DNA of 42,700 nucleotides, from assembly GCA_000991575.1 (NCBI GenBank), contig LBRU01000005.1, positions 1 to 42,700 of the forward strand, in the 5' to 3' direction. Each line of letters opens with the position of its first letter. Within the stretch, counting starts at the first letter, position 1. Position numbers and translations under genes: made by a program. Positions 16,016 to 24,750 of this stretch are shown here, in pieces. The notes under the pieces are model-generated. The model saw only the letters and a list, made by a program, of their open reading frames with translations, made no database searches and was not told where the DNA came from. The stretch is from a candidate division TM6 bacterium GW2011_GWE2_36_25 (GTDB taxonomy: Bacteria > Babelota > Babeliae > Babelales > UBA12409).

Positions 16016-16099
16016 GATGATATTCTTCGAGAAGGAATAAAGTGGACCAGTTAGAACAAAAATATCAAAAAATTAATCAAGCGCTCGAAACATTAGAAA
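16016..16099 (+). pseudogene. Fossil of a second MNT-HEPN junction
   Basis: The sequence matches the 3' end of the MNT gene and the 5' end of the HEPN gene at about 14093-14176. It reads DDILREGIKWTS and stop, and in the overlapping frame DQLEQKYQKINQALETLE, before similarity ends at the asnA terminator. The rest of both genes is lost. It shows that another MNT-HEPN pair once stood here, or that this junction was copied. Confidence 0.8.
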
Positions 16100-16101
16100 T
16101 C

Positions 16102-16125
16102 AGAGGCGGGTACAAGCCCGCCTCT
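16102..16125 (-). terminator. Hairpin downstream of asnA
   Basis: A perfect 9-bp stem (AGAGGCGGG / CCCGCCTCT) with a 6-base loop lies six bases after the asnA stop on the minus strand. The following T-tract is weak, so termination is likely but not certain. Confidence 0.6.
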
Positions 16126-16130
16126 ACACA

Positions 16131-17177
16131 TTATAACAACTCAATTCCATGCAATTTACAATCGGCAACCATTGATTCAGGCCAGATGCTCGCTTGCACT
16201 TGACCAATATGCGCTTTGCGCAAAAAGTACATGCACAAACGTGATTGTCCAATGCCGCCACCAATTGACAATGGAAGTTGGTCAGTTAAAAGCATTCGGT
16301 GAAATAAAAGATTCTTACGACTTCCATTGGAACGCAAGATTAATTGACGCTCAAGCGCCGTTTTGTCCACCCGAATTCCCATCGAAGATAACTCAAAGGA
16401 CGCTCCTAAAACCGGGTTCCATATTAAAATATCACCATTAAGCCCCTTAAATCCTCTCTCTGTTGGCGTTGACCAATCATCATAATCTGAAGCACGACCA
16501 TCATGCACAATACCACTCTTTAATTCGCCACCAATACCAATCAAAAAAACTGCACCATACTTTTTACAGATTTCATGCTCCCGTTCTTTTGGTGACAACC
16601 TTGGATAACGATCTTCAAGTTCTTCCGTATGAACAAACGTAATTTCGGAAGGTAAAAGTGCTCTAATAGCTGGATATTCTTTTTCAACAGAAACTTCAGT
16701 TTCATAAATAACTTTATAAATTTTGCGCACTATTTTCTTTAAATAATCAAGGTTCCGCTCTTCGACATCGATCACCAATTCCCAATCCCATTGATCAACA
16801 TAAATTGAATGAATTTCATCAAGATCTTCATCTGCGCGAATAGCATTCATATCGGTATAAAGACCATCACCCGGCTTCATTCCATATTTGGCAAGCGCCA
16901 TCCGTTTCCACTTAGCAAGCGAATGTACAATGACAGCTGGTGCTCCGCTATCAGCTTTAACAGAAAAACTAACGGGTCGTTCAATGCCATTTAAATCATC
17001 GTTAATACCCGTATCAGCTTTCACAAATAACGGTGCTGTTACGCGCAAAAGATTTAATTTCTTTGCCAAAGTCCCTTGAAACTTTTCCTTAATAAAATAA
17101 ATCGCCTTCTCCGTCTCTTTGCAGTCTAAGAAACAGGTTTCATATATCTTTCTTTCTTTTAATTCTTTACATAACAT
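16131..17177 (-). CDS. asnA: Aspartate-ammonia ligase (asparagine synthetase A)
   Basis: The protein has 348 residues; typical AsnA is about 330. It makes asparagine from aspartate, ammonia and ATP in the cytosol. Diagnostic segments are LLRVTAPLFV, GINDDLNGIERPVSF, the YVDQWDWE stretch, GIGGELKSGIVHDGRASDYDDW and the C-terminal LSIGGGIGQSRLCM, characteristic of this class II aaRS-like enzyme. AGG lies eight bases before the ATG. It is preceded by a promoter, an Asn-rich leader peptide, a terminator and a second mini-ORF (17178-17565), which strongly suggests transcription attenuation by Asn-tRNA supply. Confidence 0.95.
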   Translation of the reverse strand: MLCKELKERKIYETCFLDCKETEKAIYFIKEKFQGTLAKKLNLLRVTAPLFVKADTGINDDLNGIERPVSFSVKADSGAPAVIVHSLAKWKRMALAKYGMKPGDGLYTDMNAIRADEDLDEIHSIYVDQWDWELVIDVEERNLDYLKKIVRKIYKVIYETEVSVEKEYPAIRALLPSEITFVHTEELEDRYPRLSPKEREHEICKKYGAVFLIGIGGELKSGIVHDGRASDYDDWSTPTERGFKGLNGDILIWNPVLGASFELSSMGIRVDKTALERQLILRSNGSRKNLLFHRMLLTDQLPLSIGGGIGQSRLCMYFLRKAHIGQVQASIWPESMVADCKLHGIELL

Positions 17178-17208
17178 GATAAAAACCTTTTTTTACTAAA
17201 TAACGTTT

Positions 17209-17268
17209 CTAAATAATAACTTCTTTACGCACATTCCTTGGGTCATTTTGATCAGAATCTGTATTCAT
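17209..17268 (-). CDS. Mini-ORF between attenuator and asnA
   Basis: A 19-residue reading frame, MNTDSDQNDPRNVRKEVII, has a good ribosome binding site (AAAGGA six bases before the ATG). It ends 31 bases before the asnA ATG. It has three Asn residues and lies downstream of the terminator, so it is translated only when readthrough occurs. It could add a second layer of control or be a chance frame. Confidence 0.45.
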   Translation of the reverse strand: MNTDSDQNDPRNVRKEVII

Positions 17269-17296
17269 ATATGTTCCTTTCGCCAAAGATTTTTTA

Positions 17297-17325
17297 AATA
17301 AAAACCCCAGCTTTTTACGGCTGGG
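17297..17325 (-). terminator. Attenuator terminator of asnA
   Basis: On the minus strand, CCCAGC (17325-17320) pairs with GCTGGG (17311-17306) across an 8-base loop, followed by G and TTTTTATTT. It lies between the leader peptide and asnA. The 5' arm can instead pair with GTTGGG inside the leader frame (17373-17368, one G-U pair), the expected antiterminator. Confidence 0.8.
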
Positions 17326-17358
17326 ATACTTTTTTCGGCTTATTTATGCAATTTCTCT

Positions 17359-17499
17359 CTACGCGTTCCCAACCCAAACATTTTGTTGTTGGTTATTATT
17401 TTGATTATTAAGCTGAGAATTACGTACAAATAAATGGTTTTTTAACAGATTTTTTTCTGCTAAATGAGATATAAATGTTGAATGTATAAAAAGAATCAT
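17359..17499 (-). CDS. Asn-rich leader peptide controlling asnA
   Basis: The 46-residue frame starts at ATG 17499 and stops with TAG; AAGGG lies nine bases upstream. Its C-terminal half is extremely rich in Asn: NNQNNNQQQN at 31-40, with eight Asn among the last 20 residues. Segment 1 (CTCAGCTT, 17417-17410) directly precedes the Asn codons and can pair with segment 2 (GGGTTGGG, 17375-17368). Segment 2 can pair with segment 3, the terminator 5' arm. This is the four-segment logic of trp/his attenuators, here sensing charged Asn-tRNA. Confidence 0.8.
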   Translation of the reverse strand: MILFIHSTFISHLAEKNLLKNHLFVRNSQLNNQNNNQQQNVWVGNA

Positions 17500-17536
17500 T
17501 GATTTATACCCTTAATAAAACCATTTTACAATTTTA

Positions 17537-17565
17537 ATACTAATATAAAGTTAACCAACTGTCAA
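17537..17565 (-). promoter_or_regulatory. Sigma-70-type promoter of the asnA leader
   Basis: On the minus strand, TTGACA (17565-17560) and TAGTAT (17542-17537) are separated by 17 bases. The inferred transcript starts about 15 bases before the leader ribosome binding site. Confidence 0.65.
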
Positions 17566-17602
17566 GATTGCCAATTCTAAAAATCGAATCAAAAAGTCAT
17601 TT

Positions 17603-18739
17603 TTATTCAAAAAAACACAACGCTTCAGAAACAGGCCGTTCTTCACCAGCCGATGGCTTATTAATTACCTTTTGATTGATACACAATGTACTACACCCAC
17701 CGCCACCTATATTGAGAGCGTCAAAACAACCAAGCTTCTTCATGAAGAATGCAAGCTCATGCAAACTCAATCCTTCGCTCTCTTTTTGTCGTCCATCCAC
17801 AACAACGATACATATTTCATTCTTTTTCGTTACACCAAGTGCTGTTCGCGGATGACGATTTTCAATAAGCCATTCTTGCATTTTTTTCGTATGAAAATCA
17901 GCTGCAACTTCATCATGGCAATGAATAACGGAAGCGCCCTGAGAAAATTCATGACATAATTCATTCGATATTAATTCGCCATCTCTCAATAACATCCCTG
18001 CACCACCAAGAATAAAATCATAATCATTATAAATGGCCTCTTTTTCAACCGACTTAATCTCAAAGGAAAATTGCGTTTGCATACCTTTATAAATCTCGAA
18101 AGAACAATCTTGATCAACTTGATAAACAAATGCCTTAATTGTATCAGGAACTTCTAATGTAATATCCTCAACCATTCCCTGCTCATCAACAATAATATTC
18201 ATGCCCGACGCGTGCGAAAGCAAAGATTTATCAGCAGTAGAAGTATACATAACTGACTGACCAGGTGCTCGTGGTTGATTAATGTGATCAACAGAGAAAA
18301 CTCGATTTCCAATAAAAAATTTAACCTTCAAAAACATCTTGTCTATAATCGCCACTTTTTTATTTGAATGCCACCCAAAAGATCCGCGAATAAATTGAAG
18401 ATCAGAATAAATCTGATTATTAAGATAAAAAAGGTTTAATCTATTTCCATTGTACCGTCCGCCACGCCTATAATTACTTCCATTAATGGCAATGAATGCA
18501 CCGCTCCTTTGCGCAATTGAAAAAACCTCTTCACGTTGGCCTATTGCCGGTACTAACTTGATATTAATGTTATCCATAGCCATCATAATAACATGAGCAA
18601 TTAATGGAAAATCAGATGATTGATAAACAAAATAACTCATTGCATCACTTAACTTCTTACATTCTCTGACATTTATGTCGAAAGAAAAAATAAGATTAAT
18701 GGATAAAGTAACGATAAAAGTTAAAAGGATTTTAAACAT
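17603..18739 (-). CDS. Exported phosphodiester glycosidase (NAGPA-like domain)
   Basis: The protein has 378 residues. A signal peptide (1-19, MFKILLTFIVTLSINLIFS) is followed by the phosphodiester glycosidase domain: GAFIAINGSNYRRGG near 80-95, GVMYTSTADKS-type middle strands, and the diagnostic HPRTALGVTKKNEICIVVVD followed by GRQKESEGLSLHELA and ALNIGGGGCSTL near the C-terminus. Family members cleave sugar-1-phosphodiester bonds (human uncovering enzyme) or act on cell-surface polysaccharides. It probably works in the periplasm. The substrate is unknown. It is 103 bases upstream of the asnA leader ribosome binding site side and has its own transcription direction in common with asnA. Confidence 0.85.
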   Translation of the reverse strand: MFKILLTFIVTLSINLIFSFDINVRECKKLSDAMSYFVYQSSDFPLIAHVIMMAMDNINIKLVPAIGQREEVFSIAQRSGAFIAINGSNYRRGGRYNGNRLNLFYLNNQIYSDLQFIRGSFGWHSNKKVAIIDKMFLKVKFFIGNRVFSVDHINQPRAPGQSVMYTSTADKSLLSHASGMNIIVDEQGMVEDITLEVPDTIKAFVYQVDQDCSFEIYKGMQTQFSFEIKSVEKEAIYNDYDFILGGAGMLLRDGELISNELCHEFSQGASVIHCHDEVAADFHTKKMQEWLIENRHPRTALGVTKKNEICIVVVDGRQKESEGLSLHELAFFMKKLGCFDALNIGGGGCSTLCINQKVINKPSAGEERPVSEALCFFE

Positions 18740-18813
18740 AAAATTATTTACCCTTCAATAAAATATTATTCACGCATTTTTAGAATTATCTTTTAAGGTT
18801 TATCTGAATAATA

Positions 18814-19608
18814 TTACCAACCCAGTTCAAGTCTCGCCAACCCACGCTTTTTACTCAGATTAAACATAAGAGCAAAAAATGCTACTGCTCCTATTAAATA
18901 CACGAAATTAAGTCCAAAGCTTATGGCAATCGAAGTCCATGCAGAGCCACCATGCAAAATAGTGCGAACGGCGGTAAAAATATGAGACATCGGAATAAAC
19001 CAAATAATCTTTTGAAGAAATAAGGAAAAGACTTCAACAGGATAATAAAGGCAACTAAATGGAAGAAGCGACCAACATATTACAAAAGCCATACCAACAC
19101 CTTTTTTACCCGAAAAGAGCAAAAAGCCCATGAGGACCATACCAAGCGTCCATCCTGATAGTAAAAGTGAACAAGTTATCGCTAAAAGGGGTAGACCTAG
19201 TGAAAAAATGCTACAGTCAAACAATAACGTTACAAGAATCATGCCTATAGCTAAATTAAGAAGAGCAGCTATACCCCCAACAATAGAACCTGCAATGAGC
19301 CATTCTATTTTACGCAAAGGGGTAGCAAAGAGCGTAATTAAATTTGCATCAAAAAGTTCATTTAACAAAATAAACCCGATGGTCAGAGCATTGCGCAATA
19401 CAAGGTACCATAACACAGCATTAGTTATCAGTGCTTGAGTAGCGAGAGTGTTACCTGTTCCGATCATCATAGTGGTTGCTTTACCTACTAAGCCAAAAAC
19501 GACAATATCCCACCCCGTCCAAAAACAAATTTCAACAAACCATGAAACGCGCTTCATAGTCATAAGATGGCGAAAAACAACAGCACCAATTCTATACAAT
19601 GAGATCAT
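18814..19608 (-). CDS. ABC-2 type exporter permease
   Basis: The protein has 264 residues with six hydrophobic segments between about 20 and 255, the ABC-2 (NodJ/DrrB-like) layout. LNELFDANLITLFATPLRKIEWLIAG is the conserved cytoplasmic coupling region. It pairs with the ATP-binding gene just upstream (four-base overlap) to form an exporter; the cargo could be a glycolipid, polysaccharide or drug. Its last 15 codons recur as fossils at 15338-15400 and 15981-16013. Confidence 0.88.
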   Translation of the reverse strand: MISLYRIGAVVFRHLMTMKRVSWFVEICFWTGWDIVVFGLVGKATTMMIGTGNTLATQALITNAVLWYLVLRNALTIGFILLNELFDANLITLFATPLRKIEWLIAGSIVGGIAALLNLAIGMILVTLLFDCSIFSLGLPLLAITCSLLLSGWTLGMVLMGFLLFSGKKGVGMAFVICWSLLPFSCLYYPVEVFSLFLQKIIWFIPMSHIFTAVRTILHGGSAWTSIAISFGLNFVYLIGAVAFFALMFNLSKKRGLARLELGW

Positions 19609-20567
19609 GATTTTCCTTTGCGAGCTATCGTTAAGAAATAATCTTCTAATGTTGGTTTATCGATGGATATTTGTGAATAGCGCAATTTATTGTGCGCCAA
19701 TGATTCAAGTAACTCGGCAATCTTTTGTTCATTAATAACAATGTCAATATGCCGCTCTTGTGCAGAAAAATTAAGATTATGTTGTTGTGCAAAGGCGATT
19801 GCTTCGTGTAATTGGTCGACGAATACCAATTGTACATGTGCCTCAGAAATAGAAGATGCTAAAGATTCTGGTGTATCATCAGCAATAATAACGCCATTTT
19901 TTAAAATCAAAATTCGGTCGCACAATTCAGCTACTTCAACCATATTATGAGAAGTAAAAAGAATTGACGTTCCTTTTTCTTGGTTTAATTTTTTGATAAA
20001 GGTGCGAACCAAATGAGCATTTTCAGGATCAAGCGCCGCTGTAGGTTCATCAAGTAACACAACTTGAGGTTCAACTAAAAAAGTACGTGCCAACAAAACA
20101 CAGGTTGTTTGCCCTGCAGACAATGTAGAAGCATTACGATCCGCCAAATGCGATATGCCAAACTCATCGAGAATAGGTGGTATTTTTGCGCGCAATTCTT
20201 CAAGCGACATATTGTACAACATGCCATGTGTTAATAAGCACTGATAAACCATCAGTGAACTTGGTAGCCGCGTATAGCCACTTGCAAATGAAACATTCTG
20301 CAAAACATCATGATGCTTAAAAAGATTTTTACCTACATATTCAACAGAACCGGAAGTAGGCGTCAGTACATCAAGAAGCATCTGTATCGTCGTCGTCTTA
20401 CCAGCACCATTCGGACCTAAAAAACCGAGAATCTCACCCTGCCTCAAAGAAAAAGAAATGTTATTAACTGCAGTGAATGGCCGTTTTTTATAACGTATTT
20501 TAGCCCATAAAGTTGGTTCAAAAATCTTCGTCAGCCTCTCAACTCGCAAAGGAACCTGATTCATCAT
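19605..20567 (-). CDS. ABC exporter ATP-binding protein
   Basis: The protein has 320 residues. Walker A GPNGAGKTT lies at 51-59, the signature LSAGQ at 149-153 and Walker B VVLLDEPTAALD at 169-180, followed by the switch His in FTSHNM. The signature lacks the usual second Gly (LSAGQ for LSGGQ). The C-terminal 90 residues form the accessory domain typical of ABC-2 (DrrA/NodI-like) ATPases. It couples ATP hydrolysis to the permease encoded by the overlapping gene. Confidence 0.92.
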   Translation of the reverse strand: MMNQVPLRVERLTKIFEPTLWAKIRYKKRPFTAVNNISFSLRQGEILGFLGPNGAGKTTTIQMLLDVLTPTSGSVEYVGKNLFKHHDVLQNVSFASGYTRLPSSLMVYQCLLTHGMLYNMSLEELRAKIPPILDEFGISHLADRNASTLSAGQTTCVLLARTFLVEPQVVLLDEPTAALDPENAHLVRTFIKKLNQEKGTSILFTSHNMVEVAELCDRILILKNGVIIADDTPESLASSISEAHVQLVFVDQLHEAIAFAQQHNLNFSAQERHIDIVINEQKIAELLESLAHNKLRYSQISIDKPTLEDYFLTIARKGKS

Positions 20568-20742
20568 GAATCCTCAAAAAATATAAAGCTTTACATTTTC
20601 CATTATAAGCCAAATTTCAAAAAATATCCCGCAGGTTCTTTTTGCTTCGATTTTTCGCTAAATTTCACAAGATCTCACTGAGATACTCTCCCAGTTTCCC
20701 CCTAATTTCTCCCCCTTCCACTCAATTTTTGCCAGGTAAAAA

Positions 20743-20770
20743 TTGACAATTTGTAAAAAATCGTTACACT
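20743..20770 (+). promoter_or_regulatory. Promoter of the RING-H2 gene
   Basis: TTGACA (20743-20748) and TACACT (20765-20770) are separated by 16 bases. The start codon of the downstream gene is 26 bases further, with TGGAGGT as ribosome binding site. Confidence 0.5.
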
Positions 20771-20796
20771 TAAAAAGTGATAGTGGAGGTTTATCA

Positions 20797-21207
20797 ATGA
20801 TTAAAAAATGTTTCTTTTTTCTCTTTTTAATGGCTCATGGCCTCTGGGCAATGAACAAGTCTTCTCATCCGGAAAAACCAGAAAAATCAATACAAAAACA
20901 ACCTGAAAAAGAATTCGCGGAAGAAGAAAATTGTGCCATTTGTCGCGATTTATTGCGGACCAGTGAAACACTCACAACACCATGTGGACATACCTTTCAT
21001 GCTCAATGTCTTCTCGAATGGACTAACCGACAAGCTTTTCATGCCACATGCCCGTATTGTCGACAGCTTATTGGAGATAAGAAAAGAGAAGTTGAAAATG
21101 AGCCGTTGCTTCCATTTTTGGTAAGAAACTATCCTATAAGGACTACATTAATCTGTCTCTTGTATTATATCGCAAGTGTCTATCTTGCTACTTATTTCCA
21201 ACACTAA
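20797..21207 (+). CDS. Exported RING-H2 protein with C-terminal membrane helix
   Basis: The protein has 136 residues. The start at 20797 is set by GGAGGT seven bases upstream and gives a proper signal peptide (1-18) ending in LWAMN. A RING-H2 domain has Cys46, Cys49, Cys63, His65, His68, Cys71, Cys85 and Cys88, the eukaryote-type C3H2C3 arrangement. A hydrophobic helix at about 112-132 would anchor it. It looks like a membrane-bound E3 ubiquitin ligase and is presumably directed at a host; that target is inferred. Confidence 0.87.
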   Translation: MIKKCFFFLFLMAHGLWAMNKSSHPEKPEKSIQKQPEKEFAEEENCAICRDLLRTSETLTTPCGHTFHAQCLLEWTNRQAFHATCPYCRQLIGDKKREVENEPLLPFLVRNYPIRTTLICLLYYIASVYLATYFQH

Positions 21208-21220
21208 TATTAAAATCCAT

Positions 21221-22489
21221 TTATCTCTTTTCTATTTCAGCATATACCTTTTCATTACCATCCAACAATGCCGATGGTTTACCTTTAAGATATTTGTCAA
21301 AGAAGTTTACGAGGTATGCATTTACGATTTCAGTTGCACGAAAGCCATCGATGCTTCCTAATTGCGTGCCAAGTTTATCTTTCATAAAAAAGAGACTAAA
21401 AAGAGTTGCTGATTTAAATAGCCCTCGATCACAAAAATCTGCATGGCCAGCACCTTTAATAACAAATTTATAAGCATGAGCAAAATCAACCAACAATGTC
21501 CTTTTTACAGCAAAATAAAAAGCTTTCTCTTTTTGTTCTTCCTCAACTGATTTTAAACCCAACTGCTTTCGTTCCGCCTCTGTCCATAAACGCTCATAAA
21601 GATCACAGGCATTACCACCAAAGATAAACATATACGGCTTATTCTGAGAAATCTTTAGTCTTTCGGAGCTCAAACTTCCATCTAAATTGACAACTGCCTT
21701 TATACGTGGCTCTCTACAACAGATATGAACAGCTGTTGCACCTCCCATAGAATGACCAAACATTCCAACGTTGCTCAAATCTAACCATTGATAAAAAATA
21801 GAGTCTCTATCAGTAGAGATACGTTCAATTTGATCAAGTACAAACTGGACATCTGCGATCCATACTTCTACCTGTTGATCCAAAAATTTTTTAAAATCGC
21901 CAGCCTCTTCAGCCATCTTTTGAATGGGACCTAATCCAACAATACGACCATCAGGAAATTGGCTAAAAGTACTACAATAGGTATGATTTATGGCTACAAC
22001 AACATATCCGTGACTCGCCAATTCTTCACAATGCGCAGTATTAAAATCATGCGTACATCCAAATCCATGAGAAAAGATAATCACCGGAAAGTGTTTCTCC
22101 TCTGAGGATAATGAAATATTGAATTGAGTATAAGATCGCAAAGGACGTGAAAATAATTGAAGCCAAACAAACCGATGCTTTTTCTTAAGATACGTTACAA
22201 AATGCACCGACCATGGCCAGGAAGGCTTTAAAGGAACCTCTCCTTGAGCAGGATACCATAGGCGAACGATCAATTCTCTATTGGGGTGGGCGCAAACTTT
22301 AATAACCTCAGAACGCTCTCTATCAATCCAATGATACTCACGCATCCCTACAGCAAAGGGCCCTGTTGGCTTTGGGAAACTGAAAATAGGCTGCAACCAT
22401 ATAAAATAGGCAAGTATAATAAACGCTAAAAGAGCGATTCCCATAATGCCGACCAATAACCAAAGAATAAGCGACAAAAGCCAAAACAC
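21221..22489 (-). CDS. Membrane-anchored alpha/beta hydrolase, PAF-acetylhydrolase-like
   Basis: The protein has 422 residues. A long hydrophobic N-terminus (1-33) is likely a membrane anchor. The alpha/beta-hydrolase domain has the oxyanion region IIFSHGFGCT near 138-146, the nucleophile elbow GHSMGG with Ser247, a probable Asp270 (NLDGS) and His349 (GAGHADF). Layout and length resemble platelet-activating-factor acetylhydrolase (type II), which removes short acyl chains from phospholipids. The substrate here is unknown. It lies 24 bases downstream of the beta-lactamase-fold gene and probably shares its transcript. Confidence 0.82.
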   Translation of the reverse strand: MFWLLSLILWLLVGIMGIALLAFIILAYFIWLQPIFSFPKPTGPFAVGMREYHWIDRERSEVIKVCAHPNRELIVRLWYPAQGEVPLKPSWPWSVHFVTYLKKKHRFVWLQLFSRPLRSYTQFNISLSSEEKHFPVIIFSHGFGCTHDFNTAHCEELASHGYVVVAINHTYCSTFSQFPDGRIVGLGPIQKMAEEAGDFKKFLDQQVEVWIADVQFVLDQIERISTDRDSIFYQWLDLSNVGMFGHSMGGATAVHICCREPRIKAVVNLDGSLSSERLKISQNKPYMFIFGGNACDLYERLWTEAERKQLGLKSVEEEQKEKAFYFAVKRTLLVDFAHAYKFVIKGAGHADFCDRGLFKSATLFSLFFMKDKLGTQLGSIDGFRATEIVNAYLVNFFDKYLKGKPSALLDGNEKVYAEIEKR

Positions 22490-22513
22490 TAAAGATCCCT
22501 TTTAAATTTTAAT

Positions 22514-24520
22514 TTAATTAACGCGTTCAAAAGTATATTTGTGTTGACCAATTTCAAGAATTAATCGCATCCTGCCATCTTCCTCTTGTGGCAAAAGCGT
22601 AAGACCTGCAAGCGGTACTTCGGTAAATATAAGTTTACACGTTCCATCATGTTCTTTTTTCTGTCCAAGCTTAGTTTTCCATACTCGCGCATCACACTCA
22701 AAGCCATCGGCACATTCTCGAACAACCATGTTACCTAATGTAGGATGGGTGTACGTACCAACAAATTGTTTCAACCACGCAGCCTCTGGCTCAAAAACAA
22801 TATCTTCCAAGTATTTTGCTCGTATACTTTTTGTTTGCTCAACATTATTTTTTAAAAGCTCTTGTGCCAGATTTTTACCATCAAATAACAATTCCATAAA
22901 TTTTCGTTGAACTATTCCCGTAAAACTATTTGCCATTCGAACATTGGTAAGAACGACAAGCCCAATATTATGCTCAGGTAAAAAGAACATCGATGTGGTG
23001 AATCCGGTTGTATTACCGCCATGACCAATTGACAACACACCATGATCATCTTCCATCATAAGACCAAGTCCATAACTCAGCTTGTCAGCAATCTTTATCT
23101 GTGTTTCTCTACGTTTAAGCAAATTTTCTTCTGAGATAATTCTTTTGCCCTCGGCAGTTACTCCTTTATTCAATTCCACCAGCATATACTTAACCATATC
23201 AATAACATTTGACCACGCGCCTCCAGCTGGACGAATTGATTCGACCCAACATTCATCAGATACCGTCATTGGCATATAGGTAAATTTTAGATTGCAATTA
23301 TGAGGAGCAGCATGATCATGCTTTACCACTTCCTTAAAATCAAACGTCGTTGATTTCATTCCAACAGGGTCAAACACCTGTGATTGCATTGCTGAATTAT
23401 AGGCGTCTCCCAGTTTTTTGCTTTTATCTGCCGCATGTGCAGCAATATATCCGCTAGCAGACACCATACTATTACTATACTGAAACGTTTCCCCAAAACC
23501 TGTGGTTGGTTTCATTTCTCGCATTTCAGCAATACGTAATTCAGGGGTAGCGCAATCAAAATTAAACATCAATTCAGCATCTTGCCGTGGCATACCAGTA
23601 CTTGCAGAGACCATATGCTTCATACACAACTGTTTCGTTATTGCTTCATCACCCAATAAAAATTCAGGCATCAAGCTCCTAACAGGCGTATCCCAAGCAA
23701 ATTTACCTTCATCAATAAGGCGAGCCATCATAAGTGTTGTCAGTGATTTGGTTGTTGAACCAATCATAAAGAGTGTTTCAGGGGTAACTGCCTCATCCTT
23801 ACCCAATTCGCGAACACCGAGCCCCTGTGCCAAAATAATTTTGCCATTCTGAATAATACCAATTGCAGCACCAGGCACTTCACACTGTTTGCGTGCATCT
23901 TCAACAAATGTCATAAACTCTTTTAATTGCGCCTGATTTAATTCATGCGCTTTTTTACCTGCAAATGATTCTTCTTGTAGCCCAGGGGTCTTGAAACTTG
24001 AAGCTATTAACCCGAGGCCAGCACCACGGCGATCTGCGGCGGCTTTTGTTCCCTCAACAAGTCCAATATACCATATTGAACCAAATCGCCGAGCAAAAGC
24101 AAAAACCAGGAGACTTTCTTGCGTTGTCGTATCATAGGCACATTGAACAATCTCATCCCACCCATCACTCGCTACACCTGGAACATTAAATTGAATCGCA
24201 CGAGCAAAATCTGGTTGTATTTTCTTCCATGCTGCGGCAATCGCCTCTTCTGCAGTCTTTTCATTATTTTCAACCAAAGTAACTGTCAACTCACCCGCCG
24301 GTTCTTTAAGTGTTGTTATATCATCATATTGTGAAACTTCCCAACCTTTTTCTACCGTAAAGGTACAGCCAGAGGCAGTCGTTAATTGAGTGTCTTGATC
24401 AAGCTTCCCCGTCATAATTTTATCCTCAGTACCGGAATTTTCTCTTTCACATGCTTTTATACCAGAAAAATGCGCACTTGCCAGATAGGCTAACGCACAT
24501 ATCAAAATTCGTTTTTTCAT
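22514..24520 (-). CDS. Exported beta-lactamase-fold serine hydrolase (large)
   Basis: The protein has 668 residues. A signal peptide (about 1-23) ends near GIKAC, possibly a poor lipobox. Residues 38-180 form an extra N-terminal domain. The class C beta-lactamase/esterase domain (about 195-545) has Ser255-Thr-Thr-Lys258 (SxxK), Tyr348-Ser-Asn350 and His500-Gly-Gly502. A C-terminal beta domain follows. Such proteins are D-Ala-peptidases, esterases or amidases rather than drug-resistance enzymes. It is the upstream gene of a pair with the PAF-acetylhydrolase-like enzyme. Confidence 0.87.
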   Translation of the reverse strand: MKKRILICALAYLASAHFSGIKACERENSGTEDKIMTGKLDQDTQLTTASGCTFTVEKGWEVSQYDDITTLKEPAGELTVTLVENNEKTAEEAIAAAWKKIQPDFARAIQFNVPGVASDGWDEIVQCAYDTTTQESLLVFAFARRFGSIWYIGLVEGTKAAADRRGAGLGLIASSFKTPGLQEESFAGKKAHELNQAQLKEFMTFVEDARKQCEVPGAAIGIIQNGKIILAQGLGVRELGKDEAVTPETLFMIGSTTKSLTTLMMARLIDEGKFAWDTPVRSLMPEFLLGDEAITKQLCMKHMVSASTGMPRQDAELMFNFDCATPELRIAEMREMKPTTGFGETFQYSNSMVSASGYIAAHAADKSKKLGDAYNSAMQSQVFDPVGMKSTTFDFKEVVKHDHAAPHNCNLKFTYMPMTVSDECWVESIRPAGGAWSNVIDMVKYMLVELNKGVTAEGKRIISEENLLKRRETQIKIADKLSYGLGLMMEDDHGVLSIGHGGNTTGFTTSMFFLPEHNIGLVVLTNVRMANSFTGIVQRKFMELLFDGKNLAQELLKNNVEQTKSIRAKYLEDIVFEPEAAWLKQFVGTYTHPTLGNMVVRECADGFECDARVWKTKLGQKKEHDGTCKLIFTEVPLAGLTLLPQEEDGRMRLILEIGQHKYTFERVN

Positions 24521-24645
24521 AAAACACCTAAAAGTTTTGGCATTGATGCCTATAAAAGCTATTTTAAATATCTTTTTTTAAAGTTCTACTATAACAATAG
24601 TATCAGAAATAGAGTTTTTGTCATTTAAAAGCTTCTTATTCAAAA

Positions 24646-24680
24646 GCATCTATTTTAAACTGACACCTTAAAACAGATGC
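24646..24680. other. Intergenic hairpin upstream of the 24751 gene
   Basis: Arms at 24646-24658 and 24668-24680 pair over 13 bp with one mismatch around a 9-base loop. It lies about 70 bases before the ATPase gene and has no T-run, so an operator is as likely as an RNA structure. I see nothing else clear in the 230-base gap 24521-24750. Confidence 0.35.
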
Positions 24681-24750
24681 TCCAATTGATCGAAATTTTT
24701 GTCTAATTCAAACTGTCGGTATAAATTAATGAGGAGTATGAAGGAATATT

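Noticed and set aside
17178-17602. T-box riboswitch before asnA
   Set aside because: I see no T-box consensus or specifier-loop architecture; the Asn-rich frame and the simple terminator explain the region better.
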